Below, piece by piece: positions 47,682 to 61,304 of a stretch of DNA of 64,000 nt. A model generated the notes under the pieces. The model had not been told where the DNA came from and made no database searches. It worked only from the letters and a program-made list of their open reading frames with translations. Numbering within the stretch: position 1 is the first letter of the stretch; each line of letters opens with the position of its first letter. The stretch is from assembly GCA_038496445.1 (NCBI GenBank), contig JALMLS010000309.1, positions 413,027 to 477,026 of the forward strand, in the 5' to 3' direction. The DNA comes from Trichosphaerium sp. ATCC 40318 (taxonomy: Eukaryota > Discosea > Flabellinia > Trichosidae). Both the position numbers and the translations under genes were made by a program.

Positions 47682-48002
47682 ATGTCATTTACAACAACAA
47701 AGAGAACAAGCAATAGACCATCATACTTTCATCTAATGAGACACTGGCGATGTGCTCCACAATCAAGAGGCACTACAACAAGTCGACAAGCGCCACAAAT
47801 GACAAGATTCTTATGGCGACACAAAGTATCAAAAAAACGGTCACAACAAAAAACACTTGTAAAACAATGCAGGATCATCAAAGCTACACAACCTTTACGT
47901 ATCATAAAGAAAAACACAACATCAAAATTCCAATATACAGTACTAGAACGCATGTGTGTAACATACATTGTAAATAACACAACACCAACAATAAAACGTT
48001 GA
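47682..48002 (+). CDS. Small basic hypothetical protein
   Basis: 106 residues starting MSFTTTKRTSNRPSYFHLMR, rich in Arg, Lys, Thr and Gln; no family, no membrane segment. An opposing frame overlaps it fully. The ATG is preceded by AACAAAGCTTAACA, a favourable A-rich context. Could be non-coding. Confidence 0.3.
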   Translation: MSFTTTKRTSNRPSYFHLMRHWRCAPQSRGTTTSRQAPQMTRFLWRHKVSKKRSQQKTLVKQCRIIKATQPLRIIKKNTTSKFQYTVLERMCVTYIVNNTTPTIKR

Positions 48003-48579
48003 TTGTAAAAAAAAAACCCGAGATTATTATTTGAAGGAGAGCTCTGATTGCGCTGACGCATTGTCTGCCAAGCGACACAAACTCTGTTCTCCCAAAGTAA
48101 CAATAAACTGTTGAAGTTTATTCAAGAAGCATAACTGGCTGTATCAACAACGGGAAGGCCAAGAGGTCTTATTACAGACGAACAAGCTCCGAGGTACAAA
48201 AATTGCACTAATGAATTTCTTTACAATTTAATCCTATTGTTTTAACTCTGCTCCCAAATTAACTTACATAATTGTTTCTAATTTAAGGAAAATAATATTT
48301 TGACGCAGATATCAAAGATATTGCTTCAAACGTACTACAGCTCGAGAACCGCTACTTTCAGGGTGATACATAGTGCAAGCTTTTCATAAGTGTCATAAAA
48401 GCAGTAAGTGGCAATACCGCTTGAAAATAACTTATGCTCAACTTGGCATTATACTAATTATTGATTTGTTGGCTGTAGTTTGTATTGGTTAGTATCTTGT
48501 ACATCCAACAAAATGTAAGACGTCATAGGCATTCAAAAAACAATTTTTTAAAAATTTTGTAATTTTGGTAATTAATCTA

Positions 48580-48651
48580 GTCTCCGTGGTGTAATTGGAA
48601 GCACATGTTACTTCAGATTTCAAAGATGGGGTTCGAAACCCTACGGATTCA
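48580..48651 (+). tRNA. tRNA-like sequence, anticodon loop TCA, probably a degenerate copy
   Basis: D-arm 48589-48604 (GTG ... CAC with A-box-like GGTGTAATTGG), T-arm 48627-48643 (TGGGG TTCGAAA CCCTA). The acceptor pairs 5 of 7 (mismatches at positions 2 and 3). The anticodon stem pairs only 3 of 5; loop CTTCAGA gives TCA. The layout matches an elongator tRNA of Arg/Gln type, not the longer selenocysteine tRNA. Weak stems suggest a pseudogene. Genes in this window end on TGA, so UGA is a stop here. Confidence 0.5.
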
Positions 48652-48969
48652 ATGATTTTTATTGTCATACAAGACCAATACGTAACTTATTTCCGCTTTG
48701 CAATTGACAGGAAATATTGTACTACAACTACACTGAAGATGCTGCGTTGGTGACAACCTGAGGTGTTTAACTTTGGAGTCCTTGTGTAGTTTGGCCAAAA
48801 GTGCTTTTGGATTAATTGCTTGATGTGGAATATAATTATTAATACATAACGATGTTCCAAAGAATTAATACACGTATGTGTATTCCAGTTTTAATTGTAC
48901 TGTTGTTTTAAACAAATAAACTCAGGTCCTCGTTACTACATGCACTGGCGTTATTAGCATTTACATAAT

Positions 48970-51803
48970 TCATATATCCAATTCAACACTTACAAGGTTT
49001 GTGAATAGATTCTTTACCTTGATATTCGTTAAAGCGATAAAAACTTTTTTTATTCTTAATTTATTCTTAACCAAGCTTTTTCCCACGTGTTTCGTAAGGT
49101 AAAATAGCCATAAACAAAGAACCAACACCCATAGTTCCAGCAGCAATATACCTAAAACAGTAAGCATGTATTTGCGTTTACAAAAAGAAAAAAACCAAAG
49201 GACATACAAAGGTAGCTTCTGATTTACTGAAAGAAGCCATCCAGTAGCAATAGGTGCAAAAATACTAGCAAATCGACCAAACCCTAAAGAGATAAATCAA
49301 CGAATAAATCTACAATAAATATTGGGTTGAGCGCCCTAAAGACCGAGCAATCAAAAGTTCTTTTGCCTTGATTAAAGAACAAATTACTAACCTGCACAAA
49401 TTCCAACGGCTGTTGACCTCACTTCCGTAGGATATATCTCTGGCGTATACGTATATGTAGCAGCATACATACTAAGACAATATTAAACACATAAACAAGG
49501 AAGGTTCACTACATACACTTGAGAAGTGGCATTAATGATACAAGTGAATAAGATAATCTTCCATTGTTCTTTTGATATCAAAAACAAAAACATGGCAATA
49601 CCACTATACGTTGGTTAGTACAATCATACTATTGTACACATTAAAGTACTAATTACCTCATAAGCGTAGCTGGAGCCATTGTAAATCGTCTTCCAAGGAA
49701 GGTGTCAACTAACCAAGCACCTGAGAAAATAATAAGAAACCAGTCACATAAATCTGTCAAAGAGCTATTAGAAAAGTATATTTTACCTAGTAGAGATCCT
49801 GGAACACCAGCTGCTGCATAAATAAATGAATCACGATACACTTCAGATGTAGCAAGATGCTTTCCTTGGAGATATTTTGGCAAAAAGGCATTGAACTCTA
49901 TTGAAAAAACAACCTTTAGCTCTTCAAGCTTTGTGATCGATAATTTGTGATCTTTTTTGTACCTGTGTATGACCAATTTGTGAATAACCATATACCCCAT
50001 AATAAGATAGTAGTAAATAACATCTTCTTAGAGAGTATCATCTTAAGTAATTCAAGAGTTGGTTTCTTTTTAGTATTCTCTTTTACATCCACCTACAATT
50101 CTTTAACTATTCTGTAAGAATAAAAAAAAAAGGTCACATACTACTAACTCAAAGTCATCAGGAAGCTCATCTTGCTTTCCGTTGCTCTTGGCTAATTGCT
50201 TGAGGATTTCTTTTGACTCCTCAATTTTGCCAGTCTTATAAGTGATTAGCGGCGTTTTAATCGTTCAACAAATCAAAAGCAGATTCTTAGCGTACCTTGT
50301 ACAAGAATAGAGGTGACTCATGTAACCCAATACGCACAAGAAACATTGATAAGTTAATTAAACCTACAGCACCAACAAGGTAACGCCATCCTCTAACACA
50401 TGGATTAAAACAAAGCATAAAACAAACATTATAAGAGTCGATTACCTGTTGCCTTTTGAGTAACAAGGTGGTGTATCCTTGTCACAACTGAACTTAGGTA
50501 ATAACGCCCAGGCAAGCCCAGACGCAACTGAAGATCCTAATATCCAGAATAAAGAAAGTAGGACCATAAGTCTGCCTAGAAAAACATCAGAATAAAGTCG
50601 CTGGCACTACATCTTAAAACTGATAACGTACCACGAAGTTTTTCCGTAATAAACTCAGCAAACATAGCACCATCAACTGGCATGTTGCCACCTACACCGC
50701 TTCCCATAAAGAAAACGAAACCAAGCTAGTGGTAAGTAAGTCACGTGCATGAAAAGGTTCAAGAAAAATTTCGAATAAAGGTGAGACTGAATGCACGCGT
50801 GTTCACATCACAACACAATGGCGTACCAATACCCAATAGTTTGGTGAAAAACAAGCAGCAATACCAAATATTGCTGATATCATTAGCGTCCACATAAAAG
50901 CTGGCTTTCTACCAATGAGATCACTCAAATAACCCTTAAATAGGTTAACGTTTCAACAACAACAAAAAAACTGTTTCGGATTTTGCACACACGTGCTCAA
51001 ATGCTAGAAATAAAATAGGTAGCATCATTAAATGTTACGCTGTTGCAACAATGGTACGTAGGTTCATTTGTACATTGTGTCTTTGTCAAAAGAATAAAAC
51101 AGTTCCAAAGACAACTACTTAAAATTGGTTGACTTTACTCAAACGCACCCATAATAATCCGCCTACAAGCATTCCAGAGAAATCAGCAGCAGGCAAAAGA
51201 GCAATAAGACCGTCTGAAATGCCTTTTAAAGAAATAAAAATCACAAATCATCAAGTGATGCGCAATGGTGTTTAAAACATACCCCATTCTAATTGCACAA
51301 CTGGTATAATCAATGAGATAGTCTAATAAACGTAATTAAGCCTGTTTCTCTTTTTGCTCGAAAAGTCAAAAAACTTTTTTTGTCAATGACGAGATAATAC
51401 GAGCGTTAAACGTACACTGGCCCACATATTATCAGCCATCCATCCTAAGCCGCATATAAAAAGTAATCTGATTTGATACCAACCAAACCCTTTATAAATG
51501 CGTTAGTCTGCATTGAAATCGTTAAAGAAACATGCCTATGATGCCTAAAACCTCATCAAATTCGTAGGGTTTAGAATTCGCGCCATTCACGAGCAAATGG
51601 TGTTGCTCGGTAAATCCCTTGAGCTCTCCAGCTTCTTCATCCAATTTAACCACTGAGTGGTCGTCTTGGCTAGGTTTTCGGTTTGTATGGCGTAAAAATA
51701 CGCTTCGTCGCACCTCATTGATAGTTTCACCGGTACAATCCGAGGAAAAGACAATCAAGCGATTAAGTGGCAAGTATAAGCGAGTTTTCGCAAGATTTGG
51801 CTA
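48970..51803 (-). CDS. Major facilitator superfamily transporter
   Basis: About fourteen exons. The N-terminal cytosolic exon (from about 51803) reads RLYLPLNRLIVFSSDCTGET and has no ATG, so an upstream start exon is missing. Then come the membrane helices: LLFICGLGWMADNMWASTIS, IALLPAADFSGMLVGGLLW, motif A GYLSDLIGRKPAF, LGFVFFMGSGVGGNMPVDGA and GWRYLVGAVGLINLSMFLVR. A long central loop follows (KTGKIEESKEILKQLAK), then the second six helices (YAATYTYTPEIYPTEVRSTA, LYVLGILLLELWVLVLCLWL). The E-PTE-R motif is typical of the SV2/organic-ion type of sugar-porter relatives. Substrate unknown. Stop assigned at 48970. Confidence 0.85.
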
Positions 51804-52283
51804 ATTTCATTAGTTCTTTGTACGTTGTTAGTTGGGTATGTGCCCATAGCGTAGAACAATAAAAGAATCATTGAACACTATCGTTAGGTATCTGGATCAC
51901 GTGATAATGCGTTTATAAACTGAAAGGTTTGTCTGCTGACATCCCACACGCGTGACGATTTACTTTGTCAAGTTTCGTTACTTTCAGTAGCTATGCACAC
52001 TTCGTACGTTCATGATGGCCATTCAATCGGAGCTAACATTACACACGTGGAACGACCAGACTGATTGTAATAAACTGCTTGTAGTTGACGAATAGATAAA
52101 TAGTGATTTCGGTTGAACCTTTGGCGCACTTACTAACGTATTTGATACTTCTAGAGATTTTTATTTTTTTTTCTTTCTTTGCACTTTTGTTTGATTTTTT
52201 CTTTTTTTCGTTTCTCTTTCTTTACAAGGGTTGGTTTCTTTATGCGCCTTTTGACGTCTTTTTGGGCTTGCATGTATGGTCTT
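51804..52283. other. Intergenic between MFS and RAB6 genes
   Basis: Minus-strand MFS start exon presumably lies here. Two CACGTG palindromes (51898, 52024). T-rich tracts 52155-52220. Confidence 0.35.
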
Positions 52284-55351
<3,068 letters not shown>

Positions 55352-56159
55352 AACACAACTTACACTTTGTAACTCTCCTCTCCCTTAAAACGCTCGCACT
55401 CACTCACTTTCTTGACCTAAAACATCAGGAAATGCACTTATGAATATGATATAATTATCATTTATTTTTATGTGCATGTAATCGTTGCACAGTACTTGAA
55501 TTTTTTTTGTTGGAAAAAAGCAGGAAACTCTTGCTTTTTTTTTAGCCTTTTGAAGAAGTTCAGCTTTTGTGTATTTGTCAAATAAACCTTTTCACCAAGA
55601 CCATAATATTGATGTTTCGATTGGCACGTGTTTTTGAAAAAGTGGTTGTGAGGAACTACTTTATACACCCGTTTGACGGTGTTCGGTGGAATGAGCATAT
55701 AAGTTCATAAACACAATAAAAAGTTGTTTGCTATTGAACAATTAACGTTACACTACAATAAAATCCTGATCCATTTGTACTATGTCAAGGTTGTTATTTG
55801 TTTTTCTTTGCGGTATATTGTATGTCAAATCCTGTTTGCTGAATAGGATTTGATGGCGTTGACTTTAAATTGTTGGTGTGCTATTATTTTTTCCAAGCCA
55901 TGATAGGAACTGTTCACAATCATTGAACCGTTGAATAGGAAATAACGCCATAAAGTGTGTTATACTTTCTCTTTTAAGTTTTTTTGTGGTGGTGATGATA
56001 TTATTATTGATTATGTATCAGTTGTTTCTTTAACTACCTTCTTTTCAAAAAATTTTTAGAATTGTTTTTAAAACATGTGAAGTTCACGTGATCTACGAAA
56101 CTTGTAGTTTACACTACTGCCGATGGTGTTTTGCTGAAAATAAAACTGTGAATGAGCGT
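55352..56159. other. Intergenic, nothing recognised
   Basis: 3' end of RAB6 paralog 2, then 700 bp of AT-rich spacer. Two CACGTG palindromes (55625, 56085). Minus-strand frame 55468-55698 lacks any family feature. Confidence 0.35.
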
Positions 56160-56310
56160 CAAATTACTAGGATAGACAGCATAAACTACATTTTAGCTAG
56201 TCAGTACTACTCACAAAATAAAATACAAATCCTATTCATCAAACGAGGGATTTGACATTCAAATACTTGTACACAAAAGAACGAAGGACAAAATACAACA
56301 ATTAGCTACC
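56160..56310 (+). repeat. Upstream direct repeat, copy 1
   Basis: Matches 56566-56735 (shared AAATCCTATTCATCAAAC, GGATTTGAC, TTCAAAT, GTACACA), the leader of the gene at 56771. After 56310 the coding region is not conserved, suggesting an eroded tandem gene copy. Confidence 0.65.
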
Positions 56311-56565
56311 AAAAATGTCGTTCTTTGCTGGAGACTTCTAGGTGATATAATGCCGTAAAAGACGAACAATATGCACCCACAAACATTCTATGTCAGTGAT
56401 GACAACATCAACAACCTGATAGATAGATCAGGCATTATCACTGTTAGTTGAACTGTACAAACGCAAAGGCATGGAAGTAAACCAAGCAATCATTGAACTG
56501 ACGATAATTCAGGTGAGGTTTTGTTTTAATAGAAATAGTGATACACCATTATGAGTGTATTGGAG

Positions 56566-56735
56566 TGTCATCAAATAACTAGAATAGTAAGCATATAGTT
56601 CAGTTTAGCTTTCTCAGAACAATCCACAATAAAAATGTACACGCCCAAATCCTATTCATCAAACAAAGGATTTGACGTTCAAATCTGTACACACGAAAGA
56701 AAAACGATCAAAATACAAAATTCAAACCAACCAAA
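56566..56735 (+). repeat. Upstream direct repeat, copy 2 (promoter/leader of 56771 gene)
   Basis: Second copy of 56160-56310, about 400 bp downstream, directly before the small gene. Conserved promoter/leader is inferred. Confidence 0.6.
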
Positions 56736-56770
56736 ACAACAACACTTCTCAACAACTCAAAATAAAACAA

Positions 56771-57082
56771 ATGGGTGGATCAATCTCAATTGCCAACTTT
56801 GCCAAAAACAATGTCTTTGTACGAATAACAACTGCTGGCGAAGGTTTTCTTGTCAAGGAACTTAATGCAGTACAACAAAATACTACAAAAGCTGAAGGTC
56901 TTGAAGCTGTATGGTATGATGTTCAAATTATTGATAACGGCAAAGCTGTTTGGATCAAAGGAGTTTATGCTGGCTCGCATCCAACTCTGACCTACAAAGA
57001 TCAATCAATCACTGCTCCTGCAAACGCAACACCAACCAAGGAAGAAGTGGCTGCTTCCATTGCTGCTGTCAATAAAGTATAA
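56771..57082 (+). CDS. Small MGGS protein, predicted N-myristoylated
   Basis: 103 residues. Start ATG 56771 chosen because MGGSISIANFAKNN gives Gly2 and Ser5-type N-myristoylation; an upstream in-frame extension without ATG exists but is ignored. The body is a compact beta pattern (NNVFVRITTAGEGFLVKELN, LEAVWYDVQIIDNGKAVWIK). The tail APANATPTKEEVAASIAAVN is helical. Looks like a small single-domain, membrane-anchored protein. Function unknown; highly expressed-type A-rich leader. Confidence 0.65.
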   Translation: MGGSISIANFAKNNVFVRITTAGEGFLVKELNAVQQNTTKAEGLEAVWYDVQIIDNGKAVWIKGVYAGSHPTLTYKDQSITAPANATPTKEEVAASIAAVNKV

Positions 57083-57162
57083 GACACTGAATGATTTAAT
57101 ATGCTAGTGGTTCATAACAATAATACAGAATTGTATGTCAACAATAAACACTTTGTTGTAAT

Positions 57163-57500
57163 CTAACTCATTCCGTCAACAAGTATCTGAGATCCCGTGA
57201 AATACTTTCCTTTTGGTGATAATAATAGCATAACCGCTTGAGCAAGATCATCAAGGTCTCCAATCTTCTTCAATGCAGTCATTGACCTTAGCTACCAGGT
57301 CATACTACTAGTCAATCTTCCAATTGACTTGTAGTTTATAGCTGTTAATTTTTATTGTTATGTTTAAAATAGAAGCGAGCAGAGTTCGCAGGTACACATA
57401 TTGAAGAAAAAGCTATGGCAAATGACTTTCATAGGTGGTACGTCCGCTGTAGTACCAAACAAGTACAATAGTAATCGCTGATGCAATTGTATTCATGTAG
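57163..57500 (-). pseudogene. Short-chain dehydrogenase/reductase C-terminal relic
   Basis: Minus strand 57287-57163 reads MTALKKIGDLDDLAQAVMLL, then SPKGKYFTGSQILVDGMS and a stop, the classic SDR tail (GSxxxVDGG). About 200 bp upstream NTIASAIT is the SDR segment after the active site, but the two are out of frame and joined by unrelated sequence. No active-site YxxxK or Rossmann motif is left. Confidence 0.75.
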
Positions 57501-57818
57501 GTTTCTACTTTGTTGATGCTCGTGTTTTAGTCCTCATAGTCATGATACAAGCGTTGCTATAGCCTTAACTTTTTCTTACTTCCTTGTTTTCCTTTAAACA
57601 ATCCTGATGCTAAACGACTGAAGTCAGTCGTGACAGCAGTACTTCGGTCGAAAATCGGCGACTCAGTCGCCATCTCTATTTCAGAGTGATAGAACTTTAT
57701 GAGCCACAAAGGTTGTTGGGCGATCAAACTAGTTTCTTGTGAGAACATTTCGTGTCAAAAAGCGCTTTATTGATGAGATGTTTAACAGTTACAAGAAACG
57801 GTACAATAGCACTAAAGC
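57501..57818. other. Intergenic, nothing recognised
   Basis: No coding or repeat structure supported. Confidence 0.3.
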
Positions 57819-58136
57819 TTAGGAACCTCTTATTGAAATAGTTGTCATATCGTGAGATGTCAAATAATTAACCTTATGTTTTGGTATTCTCTTTTTCTTT
57901 ACTGCTTTGACATTGATTCTTGGCATACCAGCTTGTTTAAAGCACCATAAACGGCGGTTATCAAGTGAATACCATTCGCCTTTTAAACGAACAACACAAA
58001 TTGCTGGAATGTCATCTGCATCCAAGTACCCATTTTCAAGCTCCCCAGCAACATCGTAAATGCACTCGCCCGTTGAAAAAACGTGAGAAATCGAACTGTT
58101 AGTGTAGTTGATATCATATGGATCTATAGAGAACAT
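57819..58136 (-). CDS. DNRRLW family, truncated copy
   Basis: 105 residues: MFS, then directly IDPYDINYTNSSISHVFSTG, and the conserved tail VVRLKGEWYSLDNRRLWCFK. In the two full copies, MFS is the start of the N-terminal repeat domain and the DPD-INYTN part begins about residue 200. The gene thus looks like a full copy with most of its N-terminal domain deleted in frame. It may still be expressed as a small C-terminal-domain-only protein. Confidence 0.75.
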   Translation of the reverse strand: MFSIDPYDINYTNSSISHVFSTGECIYDVAGELENGYLDADDIPAICVVRLKGEWYSLDNRRLWCFKQAGMPRINVKAVKKKRIPKHKVNYLTSHDMTTISIRGS

Positions 58137-58955
58137 CAGTAACTGTAGTAATAACGTTTGTTTTTATTATGAATTGTTGATTGTTGATAAACAACGTGAT
58201 GAATCCTCTAAGAGACTTGTAAGAAAACTCATGACCAGAACTAGAGTTGAAGAGATATTTTAACAACTGTTAGGTCACGATATTTGTAGATGAAGTATCA
58301 TAGCATTCCCTTTATACTTTGACAATCTGTAACAGTTGAATCTTTTAAGGCACTTCTTTTTCTATTGTGAACAGGCGAGGATGCGTAGACTTGATAGTTT
58401 TATGTTTTGCTACTCTAGAATATGTAGATGTATTCATAAGTACATGTTGTTCTCATCTTTATTATTTTGTGTAGACGAACCGTAACACAGACAGTCTGCT
58501 GGAGTGGATTCATTGTGTTCCAAGTTTTGTACAAAACAATTCGAGTATAGTACAGCGAATATGAAGTGCTGTTCCCTTTTAGTCCCAACCTTCACTCACA
58601 AAATGTCATCCAAAGCGCACTTTATGATGTTGGTGAACGTCTAGGCATGACAATTTCTATGGCCAAATATAATGTATAAGGAGCAGGCATAAACCCAGAA
58701 CTAGCAGAGAAATTGTCTACCGAATAGGCTATTAAGTTATTGTTAGGCAAACATTCCTTATTTAGTCACATTATATGAACAGTTTGCAAGTAAGTGAAAA
58801 TATGGGAGAGCAACATAAGCAAAGCTGAATATCTTATAATTACCTTCTTTGAACTCTTTTCGATGTGAAAATATGGGAGACGAAGGAATAGTTAGTCCGG
58901 ACCAATTCTTGTTTGTTTGGGAAGTTTTGCCACTCTACTATAAACCATTGTTGTC
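58137..58955. other. Intergenic with a coding-like relic
   Basis: Plus strand about 58600-58720 reads ERLGMTISMAKYNV then a stop, then GAGINPELAEKLSTE, stop, AIKLLLGKHSLFSHI. It looks like an eroded gene fragment of unknown family. Confidence 0.4.
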
Positions 58956-59678
58956 ATGATGAGCACCACGTATACACCAGCCGTATTCATTACACTATTT
59001 GCAATGTCTGTTTCCTCTTGGGTTATAACTTCCATGCCATTGTCAAAGTCTAGTTTTGCTTTTACAGGTGTATCAACTCTTCCAACTGAAAATATGAACT
59101 ACACTGGCGTCTATAAGTACTATACTTTTCCAAATGGTACAGCCTTGATATACCGCAATATTGCAAATGTTACGTCATCTGGATCAAGTACAGAAGTTCC
59201 TAGCATTTTTTATGGACGCATAGAAGGAAACAAGGTACGACACGAGTTGATACAGTTGTGTAAAAACTAATAATGTCATCCTAGCTTTGGACATGTACAC
59301 AGTTTAGTGATGGGTGCTGCGTTCCTCAAGAACTTAACTGGGGAGACTGTATCGGTAAATGGACCGATGGAGAACTACGCTGTATGGACGCTCTTGGTAG
59401 CAAAGTAATCTCTTCAGCTAAAGTTGTAGGTGGTAAGTTAGAGTCATAAGTAGCCATTTATCTAGATACTGTGGCTAATACTTCTACAATAGATGTTCTC
59501 ATAGACTTTACTCAACTGATAAGTTTCCGAACAATGACAAACCCTTCATTTCGTATAAGATGAAATCAACTGAGCAGTTTGGTACTCCCACAATTGATGA
59601 GTTTACAGTACGTCAACTAAGAAACTTGTATGTGAAGATCTAATTTTTTTTTTGCTATAGCCAAAGTCGATTTGTTAA
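58956..59678 (+). CDS. Secreted Cys-rich glycoprotein
   Basis: Exon 1 58956-59234, exon 2 from 59285, exon 3 from 59493, last exon 59661-59678 (PKSIC, TAA). The start MMSTTYTPAVFITLFAMSVSS is a signal peptide. Exon 2 is rich in Cys and Trp (LWTCTQFSDGCCVPQELNWG, DCIGKWTDGELRCMD). Exon 3 reads CSHRLYSTDKFPNNDKPFIS, and the tail ends in Cys. The exon 2/3 junction is in frame only if the donor is the GTTAGA at about 59437. Several NxT/S sequons. Likely extracellular; function unknown. Confidence 0.65.
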
Positions 59679-60166
59679 GTACCCTTAAAGTCATACAATA
59701 AATACTTGCCTTGCTATGCTGTCTATTTGTTCTTTTGTGTTGTCCTTTTTTGTCAGTTTATGCAAGTTGACACTTTAATCAGCTGCGAGGCTGTGTTCAA
59801 TACTTTTTTTCGGAATCTGCGTTTTTTCGCTTTTTAACGCGGAACTTTCAAGTAGATATTGTAGCCACTAAAATATGCTGAATGTGACTGTTGCTATTGA
59901 TTCAAAATTTACAATAAATAAAGCGACATCATTTGAGCCAGTTTCGGAAAATTGCGAAGTTTTATTGCAAAAGATTTCGAGAAGAATCCTTGCGATGTTT
60001 TTACTCACCTCAGAACCATCTTGCACTACAATCACTACTTTGAGCATGTACCTATCATGCTATACTTATAGGTGGTTAAAAATTTTTGCAATTCGTTTAT
60101 GCTGTACCAAGGAAAAGTACAGACTACACGTTTTTGTTCTAAAACTACACTTTATTCTACTTTTTA
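59679..60166. other. Convergent intergenic spacer
   Basis: Between the secreted-protein gene and the facing DNRRLW gene. An ORF at 59875-60183 runs into the neighbour's stop region and has no family signal. Confidence 0.35.
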
Positions 60167-61069
60167 TTAACCTCGTACATTGATGTAAGACATATCGTGA
60201 GATGTCAAATAATTAGCCCTATGCCGTGAAATATCATTTGGTACTGCCTGTACATTGATACTTGGCATACCAGCTTGTTTAAAGCACCATAAACGGCGGT
60301 TATCAAGTGCATACCATTCACCATCTAAACGAACAACACGAATTTCTGGGATGTCATCTGCGTCCAAATACCCATTTTCAAGGTCATTGGCAACATCGTA
60401 TATATACGAACCTGTCTGAAAGTACGGAGCAATAGAAGTGTTGGTGTAGTTGATAACATCTGGATCAAGTGATGTTGGGTCAATCTCATCTTCAATTGCT
60501 TTCAAAGAATACGAGCAGTAATCTTCCTCGCCACTAGCAGCACGGACATACCAATCTTTGAAATCATCTGCCATTGAGATTTCTACAACGTATTCATCAC
60601 GTGCAAATTCTGCAATACGTTCTGGAAGGTCACCGCTCCACCAAGACGAGCCATCAGTGAACTGAACGAAGTATGTATCATATGAGAATGCAATTGTGTG
60701 AACGCCACCGCGAGAGCTTTGACGACCTCGTAATCTATTGCTAAGAGCCCCAGGGATACCGGAGTATGCGTAATCGCCGTCAGGATATGTTACAAAGTAC
60801 GAAGAGTCAGGACCAAAGAAAACGTTCTCGCAGTCTCCGTCGCTAATAATATCATCTAAATCATCGCTTTTTACACTCCAACAACGTTTGTTGGGTGTTT
60901 CAAGGTAGTATTGGCGATTTTCTCCCACTGCAAACTTTTCAAGGCCGTATTTGTTAATTATCTTTCCTACGCCTGATATATTCCAATGTGTAGTACCAAG
61001 GTGATCTACAGCAATATAGCCGTCATCGCATAAACTGACTTGAGAGAACATGTCTTCTATCGTTAGCAA
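60167..61069 (-). CDS. DNRRLW family protein, full-length copy 1
   Basis: 300 residues, intronless. The N-terminal two-thirds is a beta-rich repeat (YIAVDHLGTTHWNISGVGK, FFGPDSSYFVTYPDGDYAYS, AFSYDTYFVQFTDGSSWWSG), like short propeller blades that each end with Gly-Trp/Tyr. The C-terminal ~90 residues hold the signature VVRLDGEWYALDNRRLWCFK and a Cys, then TSHDMSYINVRG. DNRRLW-type domains occur in many eukaryotes without known biochemistry. It is followed 235 bp upstream (61305) by a sister gene in the same direction. Confidence 0.85.
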   Translation of the reverse strand: MLTIEDMFSQVSLCDDGYIAVDHLGTTHWNISGVGKIINKYGLEKFAVGENRQYYLETPNKRCWSVKSDDLDDIISDGDCENVFFGPDSSYFVTYPDGDYAYSGIPGALSNRLRGRQSSRGGVHTIAFSYDTYFVQFTDGSSWWSGDLPERIAEFARDEYVVEISMADDFKDWYVRAASGEEDYCSYSLKAIEDEIDPTSLDPDVINYTNTSIAPYFQTGSYIYDVANDLENGYLDADDIPEIRVVRLDGEWYALDNRRLWCFKQAGMPSINVQAVPNDISRHRANYLTSHDMSYINVRG

Positions 61070-61304
61070 CAGTTACACTTGCTAAATAAAAACGGTGTAC
61101 TTGGGAGCTAATTTCTAAATAAGACGTTAACTTAACCTAACTTAAGCTTCATTAAGTTCAACAAAAAACCGGTTTATTTTGCTAACTGCGAGTACACGTG
61201 ATCGCTACAATGTCAAGTAACATTAAAAGAAAGCTAGTGTTAACAAACACAGCAATCAATTTGCCTTTGTAACATAATGTAAAAGGTCACAGAAACAATC
61301 TTAA

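Noticed and set aside
48580-48651. Genetic code with UGA reassigned, suggested by the TCA anticodon
   Set aside because: TUP1, receptor kinase, rhodanese and DDWY genes all end at TGA exactly where family length predicts.
59875-60183. 102-residue plus-strand frame MLNVTVAIDSKF
   Set aside because: Overlaps the neighbouring stop region, no family signal, hydrophobic tail from AT-rich sequence.
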